A stretch of 64,000 nt of DNA, taken from assembly GCA_964036295.1 (NCBI GenBank), contig OZ038463.1, positions 10,717,274 to 10,781,273 of the forward strand, given 5' to 3'. The DNA is from Plumapathes pennacea. Taxonomy: Eukaryota > Cnidaria > Anthozoa > Antipatharia > Myriopathidae. The first letter of the stretch is position 1. Each line of letters begins with the position of its first letter. A model generated the notes under the pieces. It did not search any database and was not told the DNA's origin. It saw only the letters and a list, made by a program, of their open reading frames with translations. The position numbers and the translations under genes are program-made. Of this stretch, positions 9,148 to 22,622 are shown in pieces.

Positions 9148-12100
9148 AAGAAATTGGACAAACAATGGACCAAAACGTCTAGGAGTTTTCAAGGACATCA
9201 ACGAAAGGCCGTGTCCGCTCGTCCGAGTCTTCCAGTGCCTCCTGGCGGGCAAAGAGATTTTCCCGCCAACTTTCTTTGTTTGAACTAATCTGGGCTCGTG
9301 AATCATATCCTTGAGCAGGATGCAAAGTGTTTTTATCGCGCCACACAAGACACCGTTACTGAAACACGTACTATTCAAGAATGTTAGAAGAGCCAAAAAG
9401 GAATCTCCACGCTCAAGCAGCCACGAACAGATGATAGAAAGATTCCGATGATTATGAGTGACATTTTTCTTACCAGTCCGTGAAAAAGATCTTCTACTGA
9501 AAACTGCCTGAAGTCCGGTGGAATGCCAACCGCCTTCTGTTTTGCCAGACCTAATGAAAAACGGGAACTGATCAAAACTGGGCATGCGGATGACTTTCGT
9601 AAAACCAAAAACCAAACCAGAGCAAGAACAAAACAGCAAAGCCTGTAAGAAAACACTTTCAACGTTTCATACGCATAGGCACTAAAAAAAGACGTACACG
9701 GTCATAGCTACCTTTGAGGGAACTCGGTATCACGGGACTGTCAAAGTCATCCTCCTCTTCCATGTCCACTAGTTTGGTGGTCGTTCTCTCACGTGATTCT
9801 CGTAAAGCCTGTAAAGCAAGAAGGCGGCTCGTTAAACTCTTGAAAACCTTTCCAGTATACCCACCCCAAACTTTCTTGCTTCCACAAACCCTCGACTGCG
9901 CCGGTATAAAATAACAACCTCGTTCCCAGGCTCTTTTCTTTCCCGGTCCCCGACTCCGGGAGATGAAAGAACCTGGGAATGAGGTTGATAAAATAACTGC
10001 CTCTGACAGTTTGGAAATAAAGGTGCGGGTTACCTTCAGTAAACCATTCATCTTTCTGCAGTGCCGACATATCTGTCGTAGTTTCATGGCTTCTTCGTGG
10101 TTTCTCAACGCTGCATGAATGTGGGCCTTGGCTACAAGAAACAAAGGAAGAAAACTAATGAAGTGAGTCGCCCAATGGACAAGGGAACTTTCACATCACG
10201 TGACGTACCTTGTTTCTTTCTGTGCTCGCTGTTTTCTGTATCAGAAATGTCCAGTGATACCATCCAGTTATCTAAACTGTCGTCTTTTCTTTCATCTGAA
10301 AATAGATTTAAAAAAAACTTTATTTACACAGAGCACACCTCCAAATCAACAGGTGCCCTGAAAGCCAGAGCAACACGAATCAATAAATCGACTAAGTTTG
10401 CATATTTACACGAACAAGCGTGTTTCATGGAGTCGGCAAATGATCTTAATGGGCAAGCCTTGGATTTCAAAATGGTGGAGCTTTACAGTGGAACAATTTT
10501 CAGAGTCAGTCCCTTTGTTTTCTGTTTTCGCTCGACCGATCTTTAGCGGAGCATCCAAATATTGGGACAGAACCACTACTGCCTCACGTGTTCTCAAGTT
10601 CGCCTACTCCAATTATTCCGTTCTCATATGGCGAACGCGTCTTCGTATCTATAGTATAAAAATGGACCTCCATTCGTTCATTCATTCATTCTGGTACCAC
10701 TACAAATGTGAGCTGCAGTAAGTTTCCTTACCCGGATACTGTAGGAGTCCACATGCTGTGTAGTAGTGAGACAATGCTTTGTAATGCAGGTTCAGAATCT
10801 GCAAAAAAACAAAAACGAACATCAGCATCACCTCATTCAGAATGTTTCAACCAAATAAAATCCCCAGAATAATTTACTGAGAATTTCAAAGATCACTCGG
10901 TCGAACGAGCTTGGAGCATTGCAGTGTGCGTGTGGGTAATTGCTAACAAGTTGAACTGTCGGTATGTGGTCGGTAATATGGTCGGTATGTGGTCGGTATG
11001 TGGTCGGTAACGTGGTCGGTAATGTGGTCGGTAACGGGGTCGGTAAGATTTGTGTGTATGTGTGTGCACAATGAAGTGTAGTGCGTTGTAGTGTAGTGTG
11101 ACAGAGTAGTGAAGTTTAGGGAAGTGTACCAGGTGCAGTATAGTACAGTGCAGAACACAAGGAAAGTTGTGTTCGGTAGCTCCAGCCTATACTGGACTTC
11201 CCCGTCGGGCTGGTAGACAACTCGCGGAGAAGAAGTTGTTTAAATTTTTTGACTAGTGATTCAAGGTACCCCAGCAAAAGATAGAAAAAAAATAAATAAA
11301 TAAAAAAAAAAAAAAAAAAAAGAAGAGAGAGAGAGAACGCTTATCGAACTTTTACGGTTCAGTTTGACCTTTAAAAGAAGAGAGTGAAAATAAGAAAGGA
11401 TTTATCCAAAACTCACTGCCGTCAGGTTTGCCCAGGAAGCGGGAATAAAATCCATGCATACTACGCCTTTCATCATCATGTGGGCGCTTCTGTAACAGTC
11501 ACTGACCTGAAAAAAAAAACGATCATTAATAATCCACATCATTCAACCCCCTCGCTATGTAGATCATTCCCAAACTCAAAATGCATACACTCCCAGCCCT
11601 TTAAGATGAAAGTGCATTCATGAGTGATGTAGTGAAAACTAATAGTTTGATCGGCTTTCAGCTGAGCAAGCTATCCAAGGCCAAAATCTTCATAGATCAC
11701 TCTTTTGAGTGACATCGTGCTACTCACTGTGGATTTACGAAGGCCCGTGTGTAAAGAGTAAAGAGAATGGAAAAATGCACAGTAAACAGCGAATATATGT
11801 CCTGGACAGTTGTTCGCATATAATTTTGGGCTGTCTTGAACTTGTGAAGCGCAAATAGGGATATGGTGCAAACATTTTTAGTGCCCATGTTCTGCAAGTC
11901 ACGCGTAACAACAAACGTTGTAAATTTAGATTCTGTACATGAGTATTGGACATTTCAAAATGGTACAGATGCGCAGAAGTTCGATAAAAATGCAATATTA
12001 CCGGTACCTAAAAATGCAATATTTATGCAGAATTTACGATGCCCAATTAAACAAGGAAAATACCTTAAAGTACCAAAGCGTGTTCACCTACCTCTGCACA

Positions 12101-12317
12101 TTCCTGGGCCGCTTTGGCACAGTCAAGGCATGTGTCCTTGATTCCGCTGACCGCCTTTCTTTCCCAGATACAAGCTTGTGCTTGGGCCTAAAAAGCAACA
12201 GAGTAAAAGTTCTGGATCTGATAAAACTTCATTCCATTCCTCCTGCAGTTTGCACATCTTGGCATCAGTATACACTCGGTATTTTCTTTTTACAAAACAA
12301 GAGACAGAAATTTTGTC

Positions 12318-12348
<31 letters not shown>

Positions 12349-12572
12349 CAAGGATGATGGGTCTCTTTTAGCAAAAGTCCATCCAGGTCTGAAGTGTGAA
12401 GAAGAGTGGAGCTTCTGCTAGCTTACCAGCATAAGTTTTGTCAGCATGTCCAGTGTGTCTTGGGTCATGTCAGCACTAGGTGAGTTGATGAAATTCTTCC
12501 TGATATAACTCAAAGCACCTGCAGTGTTTAACATAAAGCATAAGAATTCCAAAAAAAAAAAAATACATTTTG

Positions 12573-12611
<39 letters not shown>

Positions 12612-15600
12612 CCATTAAAACTTTTCATCATACTGCATTTGACAAATTACCACATTCTTATCCTGTAATGTTGGATAGGCATTGTACAGGAGGTCACAAA
12701 GGCTTTTATCTGTTACCATGCCTACAAAGAAAATATTATAAATATTTTTACCGGCTGCTTTTTGAAATGACTCCAAAGCAATGTCCAGAGAGTCCCCATT
12801 TTCTCTTTCCTTCAAATAATAAACACAGATTGTTACTGGACTATGACCTCATTAGAATCTCGAAGCTGACAAGGAACTTGTATGATGTTCAGTTTTCTTT
12901 TTTTTTTTACCCCACCAGCCCTTCAAATTAATGACTAGAAACATTCAAGAACTTAGCCTGCATAGTGGCTCTCCTGGGGAAGGAAAGGGAGTCTGGTCCG
13001 AGCAAAGACTCTGCTAACTGTACTTTTATAGAGGCTAACATTGATGGATTTTTCCAGATCGAGTGACATAACACCTAGTAACTTGGACAATTTAGGATAC
13101 AATAAAATGTTACCATGGTTACTAGCCACTCAACTAAAAGTATTCTGTGACAGCAACACCAGCAATAATTGACATTAACCAGCACTCACCTGTTTAGTTC
13201 CAATTTGACTCCACAATGCTCCAATATTAAACAGGATACTGGCCTGCAAAGAATCGAAGATTAATTTCTGGTTACATGTAAGCACAATGCAAAATTATAC
13301 ACAAGTGCAAGTTTCAGTTTGAGATCAAGTAATTCAATTCACTCATTACACAGTGACCTCATGTTGGATTCAAAGTGAAGCTAACACTGGCATGAAATTC
13401 AACCAGAGAGTCTCCTGTTGCTGATCGATAGCAACCAAGACATCTACAGAGAAAATATACATGTTTTCCTTGGGTTTGAGCTACATGCACAAATTCCCAA
13501 TGTAAGCTTTTCATTTATGCCAGGAAAGCCTTGCTTCGAAGACTCCCATGTAAGGAGCCCATAAATTGCACATGCATGAACATGATCGATGTGCAGCAAC
13601 TTGATATAATTAAAGCACCACCCAAATACTATATATACCTTTTCAAATGCAACAGATCTTTGTAACTTAGGGAGGCCAGTTGTCGTGTCAAACCTGAGAA
13701 GAATAAAGGCACTGAAATTAGGCAGGTAATTAGGTACTTTTCAAGGTCCACTTTGACCCTAACAAGCAAAATAATAATAATCACAAAAAGTTGCAAACAA
13801 AATTAATAACAAATTTATATTAAATTGTTTGTATTAACACCAAAACTTGATGCAGAACAATATTTATTATATCCCATATACAGATGCAAAATTTATGCCA
13901 TGCATCGCAAATAGTTTCTACCAATTTTTCATTTTTTCCATGATTATAAAAAAATGTAGTCATTACAAACTGAGTTGGATGCAAGCGAAGAAACGTGTCT
14001 TTGTACAGACCTCAGGCAAAGTATTCCTCCACCACAGACCTCCAACTTGAACTACACTACAAAATTGTCAATTCAGTCTGATCTTATTAGGTGAGATTAT
14101 TTCTTACCAGTGAAAGTAGACAGACATTCCTCCAGATTTTGGGAAAAATTTCTTTTCAATAAAGTACAGCTGGTTGTAGTATTCATATAGGCACTTTATA
14201 CCACTCTCATCTCGACTGACATTCACAACTGCACTCTGCAAAAACAAACAAAAACAATAAAAATCACATTACCTAGAGTGAGCAAGAGTTACACTGGGTC
14301 TTGAATCCAGAGTAAACAGTCAAAACTTCATGATCTTTACAATATTATTTACCTTTCTTAAACTTTCAAGTTTGTCCAGTTCATCGTCATACTTTCCTCT
14401 GTCTTCACTGTAATGTTCTGAAATAAAGTCCTGGAGTGCAATGAACAAGTTAATATATTAATACAGAACACAAGGATATACAAGCCAGGAGCCCAGGACA
14501 AGACTAATATTGGGATCACTAAAATAACCTGCATATGCAGCATGGTAGGACAAAACCAATATTGTCCTTTGTCAGTAATATTTGTGACTTTCACGACCAC
14601 ATTTTAACTATAGAATATAATAGATAGTAATTTACAGTAGTTTCAAGGTGTTAAAGGATTATATGGGGTAGAATTCATACCTAACAAATTAATCATGTTA
14701 TATATGCACTTAGCACTAAATGAACCTGGCACAGAGCATACAGACTATATTATCGGCTGTACTCACCCTGAACTGATCTTTGAACATCAATTCTTTGGTC
14801 TCTCTAAGACCCAAAGGAATCATGGGAATTTGGTTTTCAGTATTTCTGTAAATTGAACACAAAGTAAATAAGTTCCTTGCAGACAGAAAAAAAGAAAGAA
14901 GACACAAGAGATTGATGTGTGTTTGTGCAAAACAACTAGGTGCAGAGACAGAATATTGATCTGGCTCAACCCTTTCAATCCCAAGAGTGATCAACTTTAA
15001 TTCTTTCCTTCGAGTTACTCACCAATATTATAAATAATATGAAGCTACCACCCTAAACCCGATAAACAAACTATCTAGTGATGGGTGTATAATTGCACTG
15101 TGCCGCAACCACAGGGAGTCTGTTACCATAGGTTGCATCAAAGAATCTGAATTTTGAGCTTGGGAGTGAAAGGGATAATGTATGTGAGAGCAGGAGATAA
15201 GGTATGGACATGTGGGAGAGTTGGCATGTGACAGCAGGGTTAGCTGGCAGTTCAACTGACCTATCAAACTGATACACATCCAGTGTACTGTTAATCCCTT
15301 CAAGCTCATCTTTTAACACCTCCAGCTGTGAGTTCGCAAAACATAACTCTGACATGGCCGCTTCTTTGGCTCTTCGATCATTTGTTATTCTTTGGACAAA
15401 AGAAGAAATGTCATCAGGATCACTGGCTTCTATTCAGGTACACCACAGATACCAATCCTTTTTTACATGCTGCAACAGTTTTAACACATGCTAGAAATTT
15501 TACAACGCTCACAGATATCCTTCAGAGACTTTCTTGTCATTGTTTTGGAAAATAGATTATGGTCTTCAAAACAAGCTTTTGCATTGCTTGACCCCATACA

Positions 15601-17845
15601 GGTTCACACTAGAGTTTCCTGTCTTGATTCAAGTCAGATGTTCTCCTAGTCTGACCTGGAATTATGTTTGAGTTTTCGAACTTATCTATTCAAGCATGTA
15701 CTTGCATAATGATCTAGCTGAATGAATCTTTTGTGCAAATTTGAAAAACGGAAATTGCTTTCCACTGTATGATCAGTTGTTTCCCAGGGTCAGATATGTA
15801 GATACGTAGGAAAAGAGCCTGGAAATAAGATGTCAAAAGTTTGTTATGATCAGCACTCAAGTTGGACCAAAGTCTAGCTGACTTGAAACCTTTCAAGTTA
15901 CTAGCCTTGGTTCAGGTGGATTTCAATTCAGACACAAGTTCACTCATTGGAGTGTGCCCAAAATTACATGAATTTCAAGTCTAACATAAACCCAGGCATG
16001 TGTACACTGTTTTGACTGCTGTCAGTTATCATAACAAATAACTTTTTTTGTTATTGAGTATGTTATTAAGTATATCTGATTAATTTCTATTTTAGTTCAA
16101 TAATATTATTAGTTTAAGGTCCGTGGGCATTTGGTTCATTCAAAAATCAAAACGTGATGCTATTCTTCAAGGCATTTTATCCATATTTGAATTCAACCCA
16201 CAGTAGCTATATTGAAGAAATCACAGTTCAGGAGTGAATTCAGTTTTCAATATTTTTATTTTTGATAAACGAAATGGCCATGGACCATTTAAGTTTGACT
16301 ATAATTATCTTAGGAGAGTTAGCTTACAACAGAAGTATGTATGAAATGGCAGCAGAATATATGTCGCACATCTCATTATAATGCTGCAGCCTGAAAATTC
16401 TTCCCTGCTCTTTCACTTTTTAACAGACTAATCTAAATGCATAAAGCATACAACAATATTCTCAAATCATGCTAATATGTCATGAACTCAAGTGCAGATG
16501 AAAATTAATGTGTTAATAGTGTATTCAATAAATATGAACACATATTCAGATGGATAGATAGACAGACAGACATGTGAACATACTGGAATGGATATGGTCT
16601 CAACTCTTGCATGGATATTGTAGCAAAATCTAGAGAAAGAATATAAAGATCGACACTTGAAACTGAGTCCCCTTTTGATTCTTAATAGTCAAGAACATAT
16701 CGTCCTGTTGAGATGTACTGAAAAAACTGACAGCAAAGACAATTTACGGTAATCGTGAAATTCTGTAGGAAAAGGTTTATGCTCAAAAAGTACGTGTGGC
16801 AAAGGCTGGATCGACAAAATATTCACACCACATCCTGGTTCGCTTCCTGTTATGATCGCCTCAGTGTCTGCTACATTTCTTTGGCATAATCGTGTTTTAT
16901 TAAATAGACTTTTCGCAAGATCGAATTCAGAGCGGTCAAGTCTTTCTAGAAAGAACAGTCACTGATTGTCCTTCACGCATGGCGTGAGAGGAATGGAGTC
17001 AATATTGAGGCACGGTCTTTGTTTTGATCAACGGGAATAAAAGCAAATTACCTCAACAAAAGATCGTTCCTTGTTTTGTAGAAAAGTGCGGTTTGCATGA
17101 CATTTGCCTGATAATTCGATTGCGACGTATTTTTGACACGCAATTCAAAATGTCACGAAAAATGCAATCGCAACTAATTGTTCCATAAGAGGTATTAACA
17201 CATTTTACCCTCACATTAAATTAATCAAAAGGATATTGAACTTAATAAACCTGAAATTAGAAGTAAACTAATAAACCCGCGCGCGGAGTATTGGTAAACT
17301 TTGCAGCAACACGAATATTCCGTTGTTGTTGATAATGAACAAAGCCTAAATATTGTTGCTTCAACGGATCAAAAAAATTGCCTAATCATTGTTTATCTCA
17401 CCTCAAAGCCTTTGCAAGGTTCTCTGCTCCATCTCGAAGCTTGGACTGTTTGTAAATTCGCTGATTGAGTGAATGTCGTTTGTTCTGTAGTCGCCAACGA
17501 GCTGACTTGCGGTAACCCACTTCGGCATTATCCTGCAAAATCCACAAAGAAACAGACACTACATTTTAGACGGGTGTTCCTATAAACACTGACTTTACAC
17601 ATACATTTACACAATTAATAAAGCCATTAAATTGTCAACCTTTTCTGCCGGCCAATATGCAAAGAACAAACCAAAAACTGCGACGAACAAAGGACTTGCG
17701 GGCACACAAACACATAACGAACGTTCATCCTGAAAAACACGTTGCAATTTCGTTGATAGATCGATCTACATACCAAGAAAGAAGATGTATGGGAGTCTTC
17801 AATGTGGAGAGCTTGCTCCATATCTTTAGCTACAACAGCTGGCAT
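7749..17845 (-). CDS. RHPN2: Rhophilin (Rho-GTP effector with HR1, BRO1 and PDZ domains)
   Basis: I reconstruct 19 coding exons with GT-AG sites and consistent phases: 17774-17845, 17402-17532, 15261-15389, 14767-14845, 14353-14430, 14108-14235, 13639-13693, 13190-13243, 12752-12809, 12427-12518, 12092-12187, 11417-11506, 10732-10798, 10209-10295, 10034-10131, 9712-9808, 9474-9550, 8616-8762 and 7749-8093. They total 659 residues; human RHPN2 has 686. Domains in order are the HR1 Rho-binding coil (NKRHSLNQRIYKQSKLRDGAENL, exon 2), the BRO1 domain (IPMIPLGLRETKEL, SEHYSED, ASILFNIGALWSQIG), then a PDZ domain from about residue 515 (NGEFGFSVIGAAPV and GDVVVGVDSEDVKWGDHADVV). A serine-rich tail ends the protein. 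Rhophilins bind GTP-Rho and link it to actin organisation and membrane traffic. The symbol is approximate: this may be a co-orthologue of RHPN1 and RHPN2. The ATG at 17845 is chosen because the exon opens at an acceptor near 17884 with no earlier in-frame ATG. Confidence 0.93.
8866..9060. repeat. Dispersed repeat related to the one at 45240-45400
   Basis: It contains GCTGACGTTTGAGTGTTAGC followed by CCTTCGT, and a GGAAGCTAAAC module on both sides in opposite orientations. The copy at about 45250-45400 has ACGAAGGGCTGGCGCTCGAA and the same neighbouring modules. This is a dispersed family within an intron of the rhophilin gene. A poly-A tract of about 33 bases follows at 9113-9145. Confidence 0.6.
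9915..9987. mobile_element. Miniature foldback element with 9-bp target duplication, copy 2
   Basis: Same family as 7619-7684. It begins CAACCTCGTTCCCAGGCTC and ends in the complement with a few mismatches (CCTGGGAATGAGGTTG). Flanking 9-mers ATAAAATAA are identical at 9906-9914 and 9988-9996. It lies in the rhophilin intron between the exons at 10034-10131 and 9712-9808. Confidence 0.8.
10958..11047. repeat. Minisatellite GTGGTCGGTAW
   Basis: About eight units of 10-11 bases of the form GTGGTCGGTAAC or GTGGTCGGTAT occur within a rhophilin intron. A short related patch (GGAAAGTGGTCGGAAAGTGG) is seen at 59470-59505. GTAGTG-rich low-complexity sequence follows to about 11150. Confidence 0.85.
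16113..16292. mobile_element. Foldback MITE in rhophilin intron 2
   Basis: The left end TTTAAGGTCCGTGGGCATTT pairs with the right end AAATGGCCATGGACCATTT over about 30 bases with several mismatches. It has no coding content. It sits in the 1.9-kb second intron, which otherwise holds nothing I recognise. Confidence 0.6.
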
Positions 17846-18690
17846 TCGCAATCCGCCTGTTACTTGCCTTCTCCTCGTGCGACCTGAACCAGAAAGTTAT
17901 GTATATTCTAATATTCGATCGCCTTCTTACCCAATACCACAATCCTTTACTGTAAACCACATTCCATTCCTGGCGGTCATTTCCGCAGGCGATAAGTTAT
18001 CAGCCAACCGGGAACCGCGAACTCTCGTGAACAACTGACGCAACCGCGCCTGCGATAACATGATACCAGCGCAGCAGACTGGCGTTGACCGGATGTGCGT
18101 AGATGCGCGACCTCTCGCAGCTCCCAGTACCTTCGATTTCCGCTGCTTTTTGCCACTTTGTAGCGTAGGACCGATAAAATAAATCAGAGAGTTGAAAAAG
18201 CAAAGTTTAAGGCGGTGATTCGACATCTAAAAACAATTTACACTGGCGAGGACGGATGTTCCATATCCTGCGGTTCCCATTGTGTAATCATTCTTTGACG
18301 TCAAAGCCGTGAAACAGTTCCGCAACATTCAATCTGGTTGGTAAACTTGTTTATCAGTTTTTAGGAACAGCATGTGTCGAAAACCTCAGTTACTACAGTC
18401 CTCGACCACATAAAAAAATACTACAAAAACTACAAGCTTACAACAATTTATTGCTCAATTAATAAATACCCTTGGTATACCCATCGCGGACATTGTGATT
18501 CATTTCGAACTCTAACTGAATTATCAATGTTTTTTAGTTTGTCGGATCTCCAGCAGCGTTTTAAACCGTCTTTTCACCGTATGACTGTTACTAAATTGTT
18601 TATAAACTAGTGCTAAATGAAGCAGTTGAAAAACGGCTGTACAGTTGGTAATCAGTTTAATTTCCGTAATTCCTCGATTAGCCGCCCCCG
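17846..18690. other. Upstream region of the rhophilin gene
   Basis: A splice acceptor at about 17884 precedes the exon containing the rhophilin start codon, and a candidate donor (GG|GTAAGA on the minus strand, about 17932) would close a 5' UTR exon. The open frame there does not join in phase with the rhophilin coding frame, so I treat it as untranslated. The rest, to 18690, is featureless. Confidence 0.4.
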
Positions 18691-18792
18691 GCTATTTGTT
18701 ACAATTTTGATGAGGGCGATATTACGTGCAATTATGTTTGTTGTGTGGGACGGGTGTGTCAGTTCGACTTCTGTCCGTTTGACTGCCATTGG

Positions 18793-19154
18793 CCGCTTTT
18801 TATACTACAGGCGACTAATTCGTCCAGACGCATTAGTCGTCTGACTGTTAAGTTCGACTGGTATAAAAACGAGTCGGAGAACTCACTCCATGCACGCTGC
18901 TTTTTTGCCGAGAATTCTTCCCTCGTGCCGCCATCATGAAACTGTCAAATATCTCGATTTGATACTGAAACATACGCTTCTGGTCTCCAGTTAAGTTCGA
19001 CTCGTTTTTATGCTAGACGCATTTTTCGTCTGAGACGAATTAGACGTCTGCTAAAGTGCGTCTGCCCTGTTTTCCGTTTTTATACTAGACGAATTAGTCG
19101 TCCGAGACGACTAATGCGTCTGAGACGAATTAGTCGTCTGTAGTATAAAAACGG
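18793..19154. mobile_element. Cluster of foldback copies with TATAAAAACGG ends
   Basis: The clearest unit is 19074-19154: it starts CCGTTTTTATACTA, ends TAGTATAAAAACGG, and its interior repeats GACGAATTAGTCGTC palindromes. A second, more decayed arrangement with GCTTTTTATACTACAGGCG and ACTGGTATAAAAACGAGTC lies at 18793-19017. These are related non-autonomous elements. Confidence 0.65.
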
Positions 19155-20627
19155 CAATTGTTGTTCAATTTTCTATTTTCAATGGTAAAAAGAGAAAAGA
19201 AAAAGAAAAAAGAAATCCGCTGAAAAACAACGTGAACAACAATATGGTGACCCCACCCGTGGGTCAGGAGCTGATAGTTTTCTTGGGTGAAAATGTGTGT
19301 CAAGTATAAAGCCTTGTTTTTTTGTTTTGTTTGTTTTTGTGACGCGGAAAACACACCACTCCAACACCCAAAATCACCTCCCCTCTCCAAATCGATCCCG
19401 CCTCACAGAGTGGGAGGAGGGGCGGGTTTCTTGTTTTGTTTTACTTCCTTTCTTTATATTTGGATGTACCGCACGTAGAGACTGTATCAAGGGGTTTTAT
19501 TGTCACGACAGTTTTCAGCTGAGTTGCCTTCGAGCGGAAGGTTTCCATTCCTGTGAAGCGCTGAATACTGCGCTTTAAATTCACAAAATGAATACGAAGC
19601 ACGAACCCGGGCTGGGTTTCCGGGTCAATCTTTGGTCAATTATCATAAAAAAGCTTCCAGCCAGAGTCATCCCCTTTTCCTCGAGGATTTCATCTGGGAG
19701 GGGGGGAGGATAAACTGATTCGCGAAAAAATAAAAATCCGGTCTCCGGTTTTCAAGTAGTCGTCTTTCCGTCCACACTAAAACGGATGACTTGAAAAGGG
19801 AGGTTTTTGAAAACGGTTCCCAAACGGGAGACTTTCGAAAGGGGATGCGTTTTCAAATGTCACGAATTTTAGTGTGGCGGACGAAAACTGAGGTGTTTAA
19901 AACGGAGGTTTTTGAAACCGCAATAGTGTGTACGTAGTCCAGTTACGCATTACTAAAATAAATGACCGTCTGGCCACGATTTGGGAAAAATTAAACAAGC
20001 CCCCCCAAATTGATGACCCCAACTCCTGTGTTGTTTGAGTTGTGACACAAGCCACTGTATAGCAATATTTATCCTGCCAATGTTTAATATTGTATTCGCA
20101 AAAAAGAGAAATGTAGTTGGTTTTGAGTAGTCTGGGCCCACTTTGATCGGCCTGTGAATACAGTTGTTTTATACCATGGAACTAATTTTTGGTGATTGAT
20201 GTGAAGCCGCTGTATTTACAGGCTGAGAAATAACAAGTGGGGAAAAATACAGGATCTGTAGCTTGATGTAGAGTCAGTTGGACAAAAACAGCATTGGGCT
20301 GCATTAGGCTGTTTAGTGATTTGAAAATACAACTGAAAGGCAGCTAAAGTCTGGCACGTCTAATTCACCCAACCAACAGAACCCTAACCATAAATCTAAC
20401 TCTAACCCTAAGCTAACCATAACTCGGGGTTAGGGCCATTAGGGTTATGGTTCCATTGGTTCTGTAAATTAGACATGCTGGATAAAGTCTAGATGTGAAA
20501 AGGACTTGCAGCTGTTCATTTTAGGGTAAGACATGTCGTTATTTATCTGTGACTGACAACACTCTTCTTTAGTCCTTTGTTTGTTATTTCCAGCAGCAAA
20601 ATGGTATGAAAAATCCTCACTTCTAGA
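19155..20627. other. Intergenic with foldback remnants and telomere-like patch
   Basis: No gene is supported. At 19740-19935 a decayed element shows CCACACTAAAACGG and the inverted TTTTAGTGTGG. At 20385-20452 there are several CCCTAA- and TTAGGG-like units in both orientations. They are flanked by inverted GTCTAATTCACC and TAAATTAGAC-type ends (about 20350-20490), so this is probably another foldback element rather than a true telomere. Confidence 0.5.
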
Positions 20628-22622
20628 TCAGGAGTACAATGCAGAATATGTTATGATCCACACAACCTGCAAGTTAAGAAGAACTATCACATCAGGTGGT
20701 CTGTGTTATGGCAACATTTTAAATTTATCACAATACTTCAGATTAAGATCATTCTGTCAATACTAACCAAAAATAATGCAAATGATGTCATAAATCCTTC
20801 TTTTGTTAGCTCCCACACTCCTCCATATTCCTCATCATCAACCTTCTGGAAGTTCCCATGATAAACGTACAATGTTCCAGCATTGACAAGACAAAACCTA
20901 GTGTCACAAATAAAATCAAGACACAAAAAGAATATTAAAATGCTAAGACATGTCTACAACTAGAAATATGATATTCGCAAATGCCCCTTCACCCCGAAGT
21001 TCAGAGCCATACAGCATCTCTTTTTGGAGAGGGAGATGAGCTTTTGCAATGCTTCACTATTTTGACTGCTTTCAGTTGTCACACAACATGCTGCATGCAA
21101 CATCACTTTTTGTGCAGCTTTGGTTGCTAGACTTGCACAAAGAAGAACAAAATTGGATGTTTTTTTAACTCTCCTCCTCACTCTAAATCTTCTCATCTGT
21201 TGTATTTTGCTTGTTCTGAACTTAATCCCCAGCAATCATTCAAACTATCAAAAACAAGATGGTATCATGACTATTCCTTTCCAGGGCTTGGTGGTAAAAG
21301 TACCATATAACAGCATGGTGCATTTCAGTCACTGGGTAGCTGTCCCATAAGATCCAGTGCAATTTCTGATCTGTAATATTCAATATGGCAGACTTCAAAG
21401 AAGTTGCTTTTTATTTCCACTTGAAACAAGTCTAGCCTATTGATACAGCTGCTTACCATTGGGGTGCCCCAGAAGAAGTGGCTGTATCTGCAGGCTAAAA
21501 CAAGTACCCCTTATACTGAACAAATGAGTCCTTTGTGTCTGCCCTCTTGTTCTTGTGGTGCAGTTTCCAACGGTACTTTTCAGTCACAAAGTCATGTATA
21601 ACATTAATTTTTTGTCTCTTAATTAATTGACTGAGTTTGCTTGGGAACACACTGGGAGGAAATCGGCCCTGGTCTTTCTTGTACAGACCTCGCCTTCAAG
21701 CAGCCTGGTCTGCGTTGTCAAGACCTCGGGTTGATATTCTCCCAGTATGGCCCTTGCACTTGGTTGATAAGACATCTATAACTATGTGTATGTAATGTTT
21801 ATCATTAATGTCAACTAAAAACAATCTCTTACAGTCCAATTCCAATAATTCCCTTCATAGGAATCACGCCCCACACAAATCCCAGGAAGAGAGCAATGAC
21901 TTGTCTGAACCAGTAGATTACATCCAAAAACTCCTCCTGTAAAAACACACAAACACACACACAGCAAAAAGAAATCATTTGAACTATTGTTGTTGAACGA
22001 AAGTATATTCTGAAGTTTCCATAATTACAATAAAATTATTTTTGGAGCGGTATAAACTACATTTCGTAATTCCGCCTCCACTGTAGGTAAAAAACATTGA
22101 TCCTTTCTGACTACAATCACTGCATGCACAGTATGATTATGTTCAACACATCTGTACTTACAAAATTAAAGAGCGTCTAAAATAATAATTATTTGGAGTG
22201 TCGTGATTGCATGACACAAAGCTCGTAATTGAGAACTCCAATCTTTTCGAGGACAGGTACGTGCAGGTATAGTTTTGAATCACGTTCAAATATGATATTC
22301 ATTTAACCCTGATTTATAAAATCATACATACTAAATATAATTTTCGTTTAAAAGCTAACTTATTACGAGGTACACGCGACGTAACTTGTTCAATATATAG
22401 AGATTACTTCATGGAAAGTGCGCGCGTACGGTTTTTATTCACGAGTTGTGATATGGCTTTTTCGTGAGTATGTCTCAGTATGTATATAATAAATTAGTTG
22501 ATTTAACACCTTACCTTGTCTTCCCACTTGGAGTTCGCTTTGAATGCCTTACTGATTGTTGCCGACAAGGAGGGGTTTTCTTCACTATCTTGAGCAGGCT
22601 TTTTTCTCTTTTGAACAGACAT
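20628..22622 (-). CDS. RAB5IF: RAB5-interacting factor (C20orf24 family)
   Basis: Four exons join in phase: 22515-22622, 21833-21936, 20768-20897 and 20628-20666, giving 126 residues (human about 129-137). RAB5IF is a small multipass ER membrane protein reported in the multipass translocon and in respiratory-complex assembly. Matching blocks are KWEDKEEFLDVIYWFRQVIA, LGFVWGVIPMKGIIGI, GLFCLVNAGTLYVYHGN, and the near-identical EEEYGG-like segment DDEEYGGVWELTKEGFMTSF. The C-terminus is VVWIITYSALYS. Two or three hydrophobic helices are visible. The start codon is set by the first ATG of exon 1 (MSVQKRKKPAQ). The gene is head-to-head with RPL13. Confidence 0.92.

Noticed and set aside
17927..18226. 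99-codon minus-strand frame as an N-terminal extension of rhophilin
   Set aside because: Its candidate donor does not join in phase to the exon containing the rhophilin start; a 5' UTR exon is the simpler reading.
20385..20452. True interstitial telomere
   Set aside because: Units are few, degenerate and in both orientations, within inverted non-telomeric ends.
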